Assembly (NCBI GenBank): GCA_016617855.1
Contig: JAECUM010006828.1
Span: 1 to 64,000 of the forward strand
DNA length: 64,000 nt
Source: Megalonaias nervosa
Taxonomy: Eukaryota; Mollusca; Bivalvia; Unionida; Unionidae
Direction: 5' to 3'
Part shown: positions 1-12,900 of the stretch, one piece after another
Layout: each line of letters opens with the position of its first letter
How positions within the stretch are numbered: position 1 is the first letter of the stretch
Made by a program: the position numbers and the translations under genes
Notes under the pieces: generated by a model
Seen by the model: the letters and a program-made list of their open reading frames with translations, nothing else
What the model was told of the DNA's origin: nothing
Databases searched by the model: none

Positions 1-383
1 CAGGTCACAATGCTATAAAATGAATAAATTTGTACATTGAGAATGTGGTCTCTCAAAACAGGTGGTCTCGCATAGCAGTTGTCTTTCAAGACAGGTTTTA
101 CTGTATAAAATTAAGGTATACTAATGATGTGATCATACATCTGATTGGCTGAGCATGTTAATGCTCTTAATGACTTTACGAGGGTTGCATCTAGGGTTTG
201 CTATTATGTGATTCCTGTAAAGAACTGCAAAGCTAGTCCACTTGCATAAAACAATAAGTATTATTCACAGATGTGAAAAGTTTGTGCATGTTTTCATATT
301 ATATATGGAATTATATGTTGGCTCTGGCTGAAGAAATAAATGCACGGTGGTGACCTAATTATCAGAAGTTTTGGTCTGATTTT

Positions 384-605
384 CTGACCTATCACAGGCC
401 TGCCATGCAACAGAAGGGAGAAACAGACCAAACTTAATATACTGACCTGTCACGCAACAGCAGGGAGAAATCAACCAAACTTTATATACTGACCTATCAC
501 AGACCTGCCATGTGGCAGAAGGGAGAAAACAACCAAACTTTATATACTGACCTATCACAGACCTGCCATGTGGCAGAAGGGAGAAATCAACCAAACTTTA
601 TATAC
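384..605. repeat. 58-bp tandem repeat, about 4 copies
   Basis: Units beginning GACCTATCACAGACCTGCCA recur at about 386, 445 (shortened), 491 and 549, each ending AAACTTTATATACT. The copies are nearly identical, so the array is young. It accounts for the small minus-strand ORF at 355-594. Confidence 0.9.
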
Positions 606-1109
606 TGTTGGGTCTTTTTGAGAGAGACAATTCCAAAGAAAGGACAAAGTGTCGAGGATAAATGACTGGAAAGTTGGGAAAGTGAAAATGTTTTTGAATG
701 TATACCAGCTCATATAGAGTTTTCTGAGTCCATTTTCAAACAAATTGATCATCAAATCTGATTAACTCGACTATTTTGATAGGTACATGGTAAGATAATG
801 TGTTTCATTTAAATGCCAAAAAAAGCATTTGAAATTAAATGGTTGATTTGTATAGACAGTTGGTTTGCTGCTCATTTCAGCTGGAAGTGTTTTGGTGACC
901 AGGAAGATGCTTTTGAAAACTGAAAACTGCACAAAGGGATGACTTCAGCATTTACCAACTTGTTTTTTTCTCTATGTATTCAGTTGATGCTTGCAACAAT
1001 GTTTCATTGAGACTGAAATATTGTTTATGATAATAGAAACTCTTCCCAAAAATACCTGTTTGTGCTTGAAAAATACTGTTGACCTTGATGTCCAAATGTG
1101 CTTAAAAGA

Positions 1110-1625
1110 TTATTTATCTACACATATTATTGAGGTGATCTTGCATCTGATTTGCTAAACTTGTTAAAGCTCAGGAAGCCATATTTCTGATCTGATTTTC
1201 GTTGCACTTGAAATTGGGCTTGTAATATCAATGTCTCGGACAAGATAATGAGATCCATTCATATTAATAAAGTGACTTTGCATCTGTTGGAGGTTGTAAT
1301 TACTCTTTCATCTGTTTAGCTGAGCTTGTTATCACTTAAGAGATTGTATTATTTACTTTGGATCTAACCTGGTAAATGGGCTTAAATTGACGAGATCTTT
1401 TACAAGTACAATTATGAGCAAGATACAAGTAAAAGGTGATTTTGCATCCAACTGTCAACACTTAAGCAGCTAATATGCTTATGTCATCAAGATGTATAAT
1501 GTTTTACCGTGAGCAAGGATTATACTCAGTAATGAGGTGATCTTACACATGATTGATTTGTTTTACCTATCTGGCGATTGTATTTTTGATCATAATTGGT
1601 CAATAGGCCTATGTCATCTAGTCAG
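1110..1625 (+). repeat. Degenerate tandem repeat, left cluster
   Basis: Repeated blocks read like GTGATCTTGCATCTGATT, then a Leu-codon-rich stretch, then a block like TATCAATGTCTCGGA. At least three or four diverged units are visible, with another partial unit at about 125-240. The same family forms a second cluster at 59410-60150. Confidence 0.6.
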
Positions 1626-1787
1626 AACTTGACAGTCTGGCAAATGACATTTCAACATAAATGCATCAACACTGAGATGTTTTAATTGTCTTGCACCAAC
1701 TTTGTGCATCTCGATTTTTTAAAATTTTTTTTATATTTTTATATGGCTTGGATGTTTTATGGCCCAGCAACACAAATAGGTTATTTA

Positions 1788-1925
1788 GTACTGAGGCAAT
1801 TGGAGTGAAGTACCATGCCCCAAGACACCCCACAGCAGCTGACCTGAGCTGATCTAATGGTAGGTATTCAAACTGGCAAGCTTTTGGATAATGAGTCATG
1901 CATGCTAACCATTCAGCCACTGTAG
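1788..1925 (-). repeat. tRNA-like SINE fragment (family C)
   Basis: On the minus strand the sequence TGGCTGAATGGTTAGCATGC resembles a tRNA-type A box. It is followed about 35 bases later by a B-box-like CCAGTTTGAATACC. It has no cloverleaf good enough for a tRNA gene. Confidence 0.5.
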
Positions 1926-4158
1926 CTACGTTCTTCTTTAATTGCAGGAGGGTGCATTTGGACTATGCAACATCTCAGAACATTCAAGAGGTAAATATGA
2001 AAGTATTCCCTCAGTGACGCTGTGGTATTTGATAACTGAATGTCCTCATTAAAACAAATAAGAATGTCAATGAAAACAAAATGTTTCCTTTAAAATCTTG
2101 CAAATTGGTCAAGTGGTTTTTTTCTTAGTTTTAAATAACAATTGTTAATGGACGATAGATAGTACAGGATGGATGAATGACCAGTAGCGTAAGTTCACTT
2201 GGCCCCTTATGACCTAGTGAACCTAATATTCAAATAATTTTGAGAGAATCTTGTATGAACAATCAAGGTTTTAGAAATCTGACAATATTAGGGCCATGTA
2301 TTGAGGTGCAGGAGCCTAATAATAATCGTTTCTGTCATATACATGTATATGCTTATACTTCTTACAACCACCATAACTTTACAAACCATGTACATAATTG
2401 TTTTTCTGTAGGTGAAGTGCTTTTTACTCATATGTCTAGTAAAGGTTTGATCTTTTCAGGTCCAATTTTAACAGAAATAAACAGAAATATGTGAAATAAA
2501 TAGAGAAAGTAACAGTTTCAAATAGTCGTTTTGGTGATGTGAGAGGGGCAGTGGGCACTATTTCTATTTAACTAGATGAATGTGTGTTTGAAAGATTTAT
2601 GTATCATATTTTATGTTGCTGCTTTAGTTATTTTCACTTCTTTTCTCAGTTTTATTGCCTATGCAATAATAAACTATGTAAATGTAAGACTTTTTAATAT
2701 TCCTGCTGGCATGCATGTTTCACAGCTGATTAGTCTTATTTCAACTTTTATTAACTTTACTGTAAAAATTATTTATTCTTTCTATGAAATTTAAATCTAA
2801 ACTATTGCAAAGTTTTGAGAAACAGTCAGAAATATCCAATAACGATAACAGCAGATGCAACTTAATACTGCTGCATAATATGGCTGTGGACACAAAAGCA
2901 GTTGACTCTTAATGAAAGGAACATATAAACATATCTCTGGGTAACAAGGTCATTTATAAACATTGTACCTACAAGAAAATAATAACATTATCAGACATGT
3001 TTTTGTTATAGATCCAAGTTCAGTTGTACTGGCCCAAGAGAGGCTGTATTTGTGCAAAGCAATGTTGAAGTCATATATAGTATCAACCTGACATGTGCCA
3101 TAAAAGACTATCAACAAGGAACTGTACAACATTTGTATTAATCAAAGAAGCATAAAGTTGCAATACCAACATCCTTATTTGATGGGACTAGCTAATCAAG
3201 TGTTGTATAATTTGTGTAGTTATAGATATTGTTTTCCTTTTTTGTAGAAAGCTTAGTTTGCATGGTATGGTATGGGATGTCTTTGAAATATTAGACTCAG
3301 CTGATTAATAAACATTTTTCATTCTTTATTTTTATTTTGTGTATAATGAGTGACAACTTGGACAAGCATGAATTGGTTTCAAATTACAAGCAGCTCAGCC
3401 TTTTCCATACACAAGAATGATGGTGTATTTGAACATAAAGGCTGTACCTTTGTCAGAAACAATGTAAGAGACAACAGAGTACATAATGTGTACACATGAC
3501 ATCAATATCAAACATTCAGATCCAATGAAAACAATCAACTTTTGAAAAGGTTAGAATAAAGGATAAAGTTTTAAATGTACAATAAACCACCCAAAAATTA
3601 CATGTCAACAATGGTGAAGGGGTGAGTACATTATTTGATCATGACCTGCTTCTGGTCAAGCTACTCTGAACTCTTAAAGATTAATATATTAAACAAGTGT
3701 TATGAATCTACCATAAATAGCATCGGTGAAATAAATGTAATGCAAAAACCATGAAAAGTGAATTTAAGGCCAAAGTAATATTGACTTAGAATAATGGTGT
3801 GCTTGTATCAAATATAGATTTAATCAACAAAGTCAATAAAGCATCACATCTAAATCATTGTGACCTCCTTTTGATTTCATCTTATGTTACTTGTAGCGAT
3901 ACATTCTCTCTTGTAATTTCATGATAGCTACTAAATGTGCCTCAGAAAATAAGTTCAATAAAACATTTGGCAACTTACCTTCAAAGTTAAGCCAAATGGC
4001 TTGTTACAGAAATATGCTTTAATGTGTATCTTTAATTAATGGAATCTATGTTAATGCTGTTCAGTGGAAATAACAGGAAATACAAAAGATCTCCTTTTTG
4101 TCCCCTTTCAATAAGCTTGAAAGTAAAAGACTGTGACACTAAGCTTACTCTAAAATAC

Positions 4159-4180
4159 TGTGTGTGTGTGTGTGTGTGTG
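4159..4180. repeat. (TG)n microsatellite
   Basis: About 11 TG units directly abutting the 3' end of a minus-strand SINE copy. Confidence 0.95.
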
Positions 4181-4476
4181 ATTTGGATTTTTAATGTAGC
4201 TTTAACAATTTTAGTTGTATCACTACGATGTCTGCAGTGTGGCAGTTTATGGTGATGTCTAGCACTGGAGCATCATGTCACAGACATGTAGCATCATGTC
4301 CCACATTGTCGCAGTATCTTGACAACAGGCCAACCAGTCCTAACATTAAACTCTTAATGCTGAGCGCCAAGTGAGGCAGCTGCTAGTCTTTGGTATGACT
4401 TGACTGGGGTTCAAACCCGCAACCTGCTCCATCTGAGACAGATACTCTAACCAGTTATGCCACTGTTATGGTCCTC
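4181..4476 (-). repeat. tRNA-derived SINE, family A copy 1
   Basis: On the minus strand a tRNA-like head (A-box region, then a B-box-like GCGGGTTTGAACCC) is followed by a conserved body containing blocks such as GACATGATGCTACATGTCTG. Other copies lie at about 23290, 24833, 45835 and 58075. The copy ends in a (CA)n tail. Confidence 0.75.
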
Positions 4477-4734
4477 TAAAACACTTTTACACTGACCTTA
4501 ATCTAGGGCATGGCTGGATGGCTAGAGTGACATTCACAAGGATACCAAAGTGGTCTCTGTGTTGAGTTTGCAACAAGGTGGGCTCAACAAGAAGCGTAAA
4601 CAAGAGTCCCTCAAAGGGTTTGATGCTATACTGGGTGAAAAATAATTTCCAGGAATTTTAGATATGATTATTTTCTCTTTTTAACTGCTTCTTCATCAAT
4701 AAAAACATTTTCAAATCAACTGTTGTGGTGGATA

Positions 4735-5065
4735 TACAGGCAAATTGGCACCATTTTCATTTAGGACCAAGCAGACAACATTTAAGTGTTTTGGTGAAAA
4801 CTTCATGTCAATATGACCATTCATTCAAAGGGAGGAGAAACAGTAAGAGTTTCAAGACAGCCTTCATGGCAGCCATAATGGCTGTATGACTAGCACCATT
4901 TTCATTTAGGACCAACCAGGTATCACAAGTATATTTGTGAAAACCCCATGTTGATATAGCCATCCATTTGGGTGAAGTAGAAATAATATTTTCAATATGG
5001 TCACTATGATGGTCAACTTATTATTTTCATTTCAGATCAACTATACACCATAAAAACAAAGGATC
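4735..5065 (-). repeat. Dispersed ~150-bp module (family D), two to three units
   Basis: Repeating landmarks in order are CACCATTTTCATTTAGGACC, a GTGAAAAC block, an AATATGACCATTCATT block and a CAAGATGGC/GCCAT block. The same order recurs in clusters throughout the window. Confidence 0.7.
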
Positions 5066-5384
5066 TTCAAAAATTCTCCAATGGACCCCAGGGGACTGAG
5101 CCAAAAATTATTCCCCAATTCTACTTATATGTCGTGTATATATTAACAATTAATGCAACAATTTAGTGAATTTCTTCCCAGTGGTTTATAAGGAGAGAGT
5201 AATAAATGGATGGATGGATGGACAAATTTAGAGTATCAATAAAATCCTGACACTTTCTTTCCTTTATTAAAAGCCTGGGATTATAAGTCTCATAATATCT
5301 TAACATGTTAATAAGGTCCACGTAAATTAATGCGGAACAGGCATGGATGACTGGGATTAATTTTTCAACAAGAGTTGATTTGAG

Positions 5385-5615
5385 TTTAACACCATTTCTC
5401 AGTGCAAGATAGACTATACATGGCGGCCTGTATAATGTTAGTGAGGGAAGAACCAGGGAAAACCCAAGTAAGAACCACTGACCCATGGGAAGCTACAGGC
5501 AGCTTTCTCACATACCCATATTGGCTGACTGAGACCTGAACACGCATGGACTGAGGTAAGATGGCAGTGATTGATAAAGGCATGTGCTTTAGACCACTCA
5601 GCCACCCAGGGCCCC
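5385..5615 (-). repeat. tRNA-derived SINE, family B copy 1
   Basis: Minus-strand head GGGTGGCTGAGTGGTCTAAA is A-box-like. The body ends in a block read on plus as TTTCTCAGTGCAAGATAGAC. A second copy sits at 16598-16812 with the same block order. Confidence 0.65.
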
Positions 5616-6575
5616 TTTAACTAGATTAAGAATAAATAAATGAATCAATAAATAATGCAGATGATTTTACAATCTAAGGAATGAATCTTTTGCTTCTCCA
5701 ACATATTTTGAATGAAATGGAGTAAATGCTAACTATTCAATTCTTTTCTGTGTAAATTTTTTTAATAATATCTAGGTTTACAATAAAAAATAAATTAATA
5801 TCCACTTTTGACATGAGAATGTATAATGAATGATTTTTTTACAAGTGCTGGTTGAGTCTAGGCTCATTTTTGCTAGCCAGGGGTCATCGATCCACTTTGT
5901 TCCATGTCAAAACCCTGGCATCTTGAAAAAGTGCCTGTTGTGAATAAACGAGCCCAAAGAAAACAAAATCAATTAATCAGTGAAATGGCTCATTATGTTA
6001 CCTGTTAGGTATTCGCTAAAGTGATTTCCATGATATCCACAGGCATAGACTTAAAAGTTGTATAAACTTTTAAATTGAAGAAACTCGTGCATGACACGTT
6101 GTTGTGTACTGAGGCTGCTATGATTATTCCTTACAATCTCCCAATTTAAATTTAACAAGGGATCTGACAGGATAATAAAATTTTCAGCTGCATGCAATCA
6201 GACAGCAAAGCAGACATAGTTTTCACTGGCTAAGATACTGAGTATTGATCCAGAACAAAGTCGATCAAAGACCCTTGGCTAACAAGGATGGTCTAGAATA
6301 TTGTTTCCACAAACTATGCTGCAACCAAACTAAACATATTTATACCTTTAATATAAATATATATTTACTGACAATAGTAAATGGTGCAACCAGAAGAAAA
6401 GATTAATATATACAAGTATATAAGCATATGAGATTCAGTGACTTATCAATATGTCTCATCAAAAAACCATGCTACAATTAGTGCATTGAAAATAAACATA
6501 TATAATTGGTTTTCTTTCCTTGTAGCTGTTGAGAAGAATTCTAAAAATATGATAAATTTGATACTGAAAGCAAAA

Positions 6576-6725
6576 CAAGTCCCAGCAAGAAGATGCTACC
6601 AAGTAAGAGCCATCAATATAAGCTGCAAGTCCTAGCAAGAAGATGCTATCAAGCAGGAGCATAAATACAGCTGCAAGTCAAAGCAAGAAGATGTTACCAA
6701 GCACGATCCATCAATATGAAGAAGA
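6576..6725. repeat. ~55-bp tandem repeat, about 3 copies
   Basis: Blocks AGCAAGAAGATGCTACCAAG, CATCAATAT and GCTGCAAGTC recur three times with small changes. Confidence 0.75.
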
Positions 6726-6829
6726 TGCTACCAAAAGTCTGTATACAGATGGCTTAGAGAAATATGGCACTTTAACTATGATCAAGGGATGATTTGTTTT
6801 TATTTTGTGTTGTACAGTACAGCTACATA

Positions 6830-6950
6830 ATAGGTCATTATGTGCCTGGGCAATCAGAGTAATGTATCCTGTTCATGGTAGTCAACCAGGCTAATCCGAT
6901 GGTAGGATTAAAACCTGCATCCATTTGGTCATGAGTTTGGCATACTTCTC
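6830..6950 (-). repeat. tRNA-like SINE fragment (family C, decayed)
   Basis: The minus strand carries a B-box-like GCAGGTTTTAATCCTACC and a weak A-box region, similar in layout to the copy at 1788-1925. Confidence 0.35.
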
Positions 6951-7204
6951 ATAATATTGATAATTAGGTTCTTTTTATGATAATAAGCACATACAAATAT
7001 CCCTTTAAATACATGTAATCCATCTAAATAAAGCAATCCCCGCCGAAATAAGTAATCCCTCTAAATACATGCAATATGAACTTTAAATGTTTGTCTTTTT
7101 TCAATTAATCTCTTAACAGAAAATTTACCAAACAAATTTAATAAAACAGGAGATGATGAAAGGATAATATTTTTTAATCTATAACATGCACCCATGTGAA
7201 AATA

Positions 7205-7735
7205 ACCAGCTCAGAACCACCTTTGCCATCACATAATGAACAAGCAGTGTAGAGCCACCTCTGCCATCACATAATGAACAAACAGTGTAGTCACAGCTGT
7301 CATCACATGAAAAACAAGCTACATATCACATAAAGAACAAGCAGTGTAGAGCAAATTCTGCCATCACATAATGAACAAGCAGTGTAGCCACATTTGCCAT
7401 CATATAATGAACAAGCAGTGTAGAGCCAATTCTGCCATCACATAATGAACAAGCTACATAGAGCCACCTCTGCCATCACATAATGAACAAGCAGTGTACA
7501 GCCAATTCTGCCATCACATAAAGAACAAGCAGTGTAGCCACATCTGCCATCACATAAAGAAAAACCAGTGTTCAGCCACCTCTGCCTTCATATAATGAAC
7601 AAGCAGTGTAGTACATCTGTCATCACATGAAGAACAAGCAGTGTAGATCCACCTCTGCCATCATATAATGAACAAGCAGTGTAGTCACATCTGTCTTAAC
7701 ATGAAGAACAAGCAACACAGAGCCACCTCTGCTAT
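7205..7735. repeat. Minisatellite, unit ~35-38 bp, about 14 copies
   Basis: The unit reads GCCATCACATAATGAACAAG then CAGTGTAGAGCCACCTCT, with short variants lacking part of the second half. It lies about 0.6 kb beyond the TMEM179-like stop codon. Confidence 0.92.
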
Positions 7736-8295
7736 CAAAAGAAGAACACACAGATCACTCAACTTTTGAGCTTGAGTCTGATATGAGATTTTGTTTTCAC
7801 TAGTCGAAAATGAACTTATATTTGTCAGGTAGTTTCTAACTGGCTGAGAGTGGAACTTTGAGTGTGCAGTCAAGTTGAGGAGGTCTGTGAATACAGGGCC
7901 ACCCTGATCTATTGGCATATTATGTGATAATTAATATGAGCCTATTCTGCTGAAAGCTACTTCTATACATGGATTGAAACTGTAAGCTTTTCCATGGACT
8001 TGTTCTTGTGAGAGAATTACACAGGAAACTACTGGCAAAGAACAAAGCACCATGTGCTGTATTGGTCTTGAAAAAAGTCAAAACAGTACAAGAAATTTGA
8101 AGACAAGCATTAAAGCAGGTAAATATTTATATAATAAAGCAAAGAAACCATATCTGTATTCAGCCCGGATAAAATGATAAGGAAAATGACATCAGCACCC
8201 TAACTTAATATTACAATATCATTTTATACTTACAATAAACAATAGCATACAAAATTATACCAATTAAACATATTGTTTAAGAAATATGACTTTGT

Positions 8296-8457
8296 CTAAA
8301 TTGTACTCGAAGAGTGGTGTCCAACTTTTTGTAGTAGCCTCTGTCGTTCCCGATTCATACTTGTCATAAAAGCTTCTTGTTTGTGGCTCATGTAAACCTT
8401 CACCAGAGCCATTGCCATTATTACCACCCAACAAACAAAGGCACACCAGCCACCAAA
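8296..8457 (-). CDS. TMEM179: TMEM179-like exon 4 (TM4 and C-terminal tail)
   Basis: The exon begins in phase 0 after the strong acceptor TTTTTTTCATTTTCAG and encodes 53 residues, then TAG. FGGWCAFVCWVVIMAMAL is the fourth membrane segment. It is followed by VKVYMSHKQEAF and a charged tail rich in Arg, Gln and Leu ending HHSSSTI. The F-G-x-W start and K-V-Y plus RQE-like tail match the end of vertebrate TMEM179. No clear canonical polyadenylation signal was found close to the stop. Confidence 0.85.
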   Translation of the reverse strand, partial: FGGWCAFVCWVVIMAMALVKVYMSHKQEAFMTSMNRERQRLLQKVGHHSSSTI

Positions 8458-9955
8458 CTGAAAATGAAAAAAAGCTGTCTTTAGTAACTTATTTACCCAA
8501 TGATAACTAACAACTAGGGCCAAGTATCTGTACTTGACTTCCAATATGATACTTATAGCGGATCTCAAATTGGGAATGATTAAATAATGAATTTATGAAG
8601 TGAGCTGAATAATTTCTAGCCCCTTTAAGACTTTGTTAGCAAAACTGTAAACTATTCAATGAGTTTCATAAATTCAATATTGAGTTATTTCCCAACTGAG
8701 ATTCTGTTTATTCGCCAGTTTTCACTGCAAAAGAAGAAATGACTTTTAGCATTTCATTTCTTTTGGCATGGGTGGTGCATGCATATAAATTCTAGCACAT
8801 GAAAAAACTGTCCTAGATGTGAGCTGAATCAATATTGCTCAATGTAATAATTAATAACAATTCTGAAATAGAATATTTTTAAATAAATAACAATTAAAAG
8901 AGGAACACTTCTTTCAATAACCAGAACATCTGACACAGAAAACATTCTTTATAATCACTGGACCTCTGCTGGAAGTTCTGTGTAATGTTAAATAGTTCAC
9001 CCAATGAAGTCAGCTGGATTTGTTGAGTTCCAATATGTACGGATTTCACTGTGACTGTTTACAATGTATGCACACTGAAAAATGTGTGGAATCCACCATT
9101 GGAATTCACCAAAGATGTAGTATGGAATATGGCAGAAACAGCATTCCAGGTAGTTGCTGATTTATCTAAAGGGACGAATACTGAATGCAAAAACTGTGCT
9201 GGATCATGATGTGTCACTGAGAATGGCAAAGATATGCTGGTGTGACCAGAATTCATCTGGCTATAGTTAAACACAGATTTAATGTCTGGCTCTTGGTGCC
9301 TTGAATAGGGACAGGGCCTTGTCTACTCTACCCAGTGGGACACAAAATAAGGAAATTCATCCCCACATAGATAAAATCTTGATGGAGTAAGCTCTGATTT
9401 TTCTATGTTGGTTAGAGACTTAGTCTGGTCACTATGGACACCAACAATGAGACAGATCTACTTTGAGGGATTCTAGCTGGCTACTGTGTGCCATAAGGCC
9501 TGGTGAGCAAAATATCGGGACTAAAGGAGTGCATGTACTATCAAAATCACAAAAACAAACAAAAAAAATGTTTTATTATTATCAGTCTAACTTCGAAGGA
9601 GAGCAGACTATACTGACTTTAATCTACTGAATTCATATGAAAGAGAGTTATAGAAAGAAAGAAGGGTAGTGATGATGTACAACTGTGCTCTTGACTGCCA
9701 AAGATAACCAAATAAGCACTTTCATTTTCAAAATGTTTGGGTCAAAAACCACATAAAAATGTTTGATAATAGATATGGAAGATTGACATGCACCTTAAAA
9801 ATAAATAGCTTGATCTAATATCTCAGTAAAATGTAGCTCCATCCATAAGCATAAACATCTACAAACTAAAGTTTCAATAATTAAAGGATAATCTTTTAAC
9901 TAAAGCAATATATTTATATAGATATTTTCATGAAAAAACCATAGGTTGAAGTCAC

Positions 9956-9992
<37 letters not shown>

Positions 9993-12900
9993 GTTTACAT
10001 GCTTGTCAAAGTCTGACAACCATATCACTATGCCTATTTTCACAATTATTTAGATACAAACGGCATAAACAATGATCAATAATGATCAATGATGATAATT
10101 GTAGTTTCATCAGTTGATAAATGAAGGGAAGATTTCCATTGATCAGACCCAACTGCGTTTAATTCTGTATAAACTGTATGGAGAATTACTTTATACTACC
10201 TTCTATAAACAGAGTTGCATACAAAGTAACTAACCTAAACATTGAACTGGAATGCATACACACTGATAGAGTTTAAAATGAAATAAAAACAGTGGGTTTA
10301 TATTTTATTTAGAAAACTGAATTAATTGATTTGACAGAATCTTTGCTGTTATTCTGAATATAAATAATTCTTTCTTTGACTAGATTTAAAAAAGAAAAGC
10401 TGGGAAATTAAAAATCTGTCAAGAACATTGGGGCTAAATCACTTTCACTGCAGCTTGTTAAAAATGAATTTAAAACTATAGGTAAATGGATATAGGGACT
10501 GAGTGGAGGAGTGGTCAAAGATTAACATTATAACACAGTCCTACAATGTCAAATGCCGACCTTGATAGTTACGATGTGGGGTGGGTGGGAGTTCCACTAC
10601 ACCCCACATCGTAACTGTCAGTGTTGATGTCTTACACTGTTAGACTACTGGACCCCATCACTATAACCATTTACCAATAGTCTTTAATTTCATTTGTAAG
10701 TAGCCCCTGTAGGCAGCCTAAATTGTTAATCAACATGATAATATTAATAGATTTAAAGATGCAAAAATTGGTTACGTGTCTGGATAATAACAATTCGGCT
10801 AAGTCACAATGAACTCATGACAGCATCAAATCCAAGAGTCATTAGTATGTCATACAAAATAACACATCCTTTGCTTTGAATATTGAACTTCTACTCAGAT
10901 CACATATGCTAATTTAGATAAAAGATTAAGACCATGCTGTGGAATGTTCAAAACCTTAGATCGCCATTTGGGCGTTATCTGCTGTGTGATTCGGCAATTG
11001 ACAGTTTATACCGCTATAAACTCAGAAAAAACATTAAACTCTTAACAAACTACATAAAAACAATGATCAATAATGGACAAGGAAGGTTTTGATAAGGCTA
11101 AATATCCCCCCATGATAAGATGAACACATTTCTTTGCATAAACAGTACTGTAAGAAAATTAAAATGTTTTTGGAGGATAATACTGATCTTAATTACATAA
11201 TACCTGGTATCATTGCCTTTCTTTTTTGACACTAGTCCCCAGTCCAAGTAGATTATTCACTCCTCCAATTAGTCACTGGAGGTCGACAATAAAAAACATG
11301 ATCTCAGTCTGATACCTTATTGTATGAAAATAACTTAATCTGACTGATCACTGATATATACTTTGCTTATTCTATTGATAAGCGAAGCATATATCAGTGA
11401 TAAGTCAGATTGTTAGGTCACTTGTAATTTGCATACGTAATGAAGTCAGAAAAATGTCAGTTTACATAATTATAGTATAAGTGATAACAATATTGAACCA
11501 TGCTTAAACTACATTTCACTTATAAGTGATATACATGTCATTTATAGGTGGTATAAGTCTTTATGAGTAGAATATAAGTGAATTTTAAGTTTCCTCACTA
11601 CAAGTTTACTGCAAAACAGTCTCAAGTTCAGGGTTTACTGAGTAATAAAACAAGTCCAACAGAAGGTGCTACTATAAATTTCTTAACAAATTCATAACTT
11701 CCCACTGATTTACCAATTTCAATGAGAGCCAAATCAAACTAAAGAGAAAACCATCATGTGTCATTTAAATGTTAAAAGATTATAAAAAATAAAAACATTT
11801 AATAAAACTTCAAACTTTGATGCACCTTAAGTATCAAAGTTAGAATAAACAACGTGTGTGTCTGTGTGTGAGAGAGAGACAGAGAGAGAATAACCCCCCT
11901 CAAAAAATAGCAGTAACATATTACCTGCATTTGCCAGCCTGGTGGTGATGGCCAAAGACACCCCGTAACAGTGAAAGTACCATTACCATTAGTAGGGTGG
12001 TCTACTACTGACTGGAGGATGGTTTGACAACTTGTTGGGCTGATACAGCTGGGAACAGAGAATAATGTCCCCACTCTGGTGTATGTTAATTATATCAATA
12101 TTATGTGTTTAATTTTTTTAATCCATGATTGTAGATTGTAAGGGTAGCTGTTGTGGATACTGAGCAATAATTTCCCTCAAACAGAAAAATTAGAAAATCT
12201 ACAACTGCAGCTAAAGGGAGGGTGAGGTTGAGGGTGGGTAGGAGACAGCATCATTGCATTTCATACTGCATCAATTACTGAAAATTCTCTACTTGGTGTC
12301 ATAACCCCCGAAGTGGACTGCCTTCCAGGCCAAGCTATGCATTTTGCATTAATGATTAAGAACTGGCCCTGGCAGAGAGATTATTTGATATGAGCATAGG
12401 CAAGAATTTGAGGAGTACAAATACTGTGCAAGAGGTAACCTCTGCGCTGTGTCAGCTGATCTTTGGCATTTGTGTTTAAGATTTATCATTACATAAATGT
12501 GAAGGATTCTAAACAGTCATGTGGTGAGGATGTAACAGAATTTACTGATGATGTGTTGAAGAAGCAGATATGGAAACTGATTGTTGGGACCACCCTAAAG
12601 TACCTCTACCAATCCAATGCTTAGAATCATTGCATTAGCACATTAAAACATTGTTTGAAGATTATGCTGTCAGACATAAAATCATCCAGGGTTATTTTCT
12701 TCAACGATGAAGTGGAATTCACCAACCCAAAATTCTCCATCAATTGTATCAACCCACCAACACCGACTTCATTAGAAAAGAAAATCCTCACCTGATTTTC
12801 ATCAATGATACACTTGTTCTTGGGTGATAATGATCACTGACTTTACCAAGCATGGGTGTAATAAATGTAGTTAAGGTAAACATAGTTTCAAGCCTCAGGA

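Larger units (their letters stand above)
1..8295. other. Repeat-rich flank beyond the TMEM179-like gene
   Basis: No supportable gene. It may include the TMEM179-like 3' untranslated region near 8295. Contents: a 58-bp tandem repeat (384-605), a tandem family also seen at the right end of the window (1110-1625), SINE remnants (about 1788-1925, 4160-4476, 5385-5615, 6830-6950), dispersed 150-bp modules (4735-5065), short tandem repeats (6576-6725) and a 38-bp-type minisatellite (7205-7735). The ORFs at 2240-2494 and 2576-2794 show no recognisable domain. Confidence 0.6.
8458..11924. other. TMEM179-like intron 3 (from exon 3b)
   Basis: No gene seen. Contains a (GA)n microsatellite (9958-9990), a 207-bp foldback element (10475-10681), a near-perfect hairpin (11337-11411) and a CT/CA-rich tract by the exon 3b donor. 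Confidence 0.7.
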
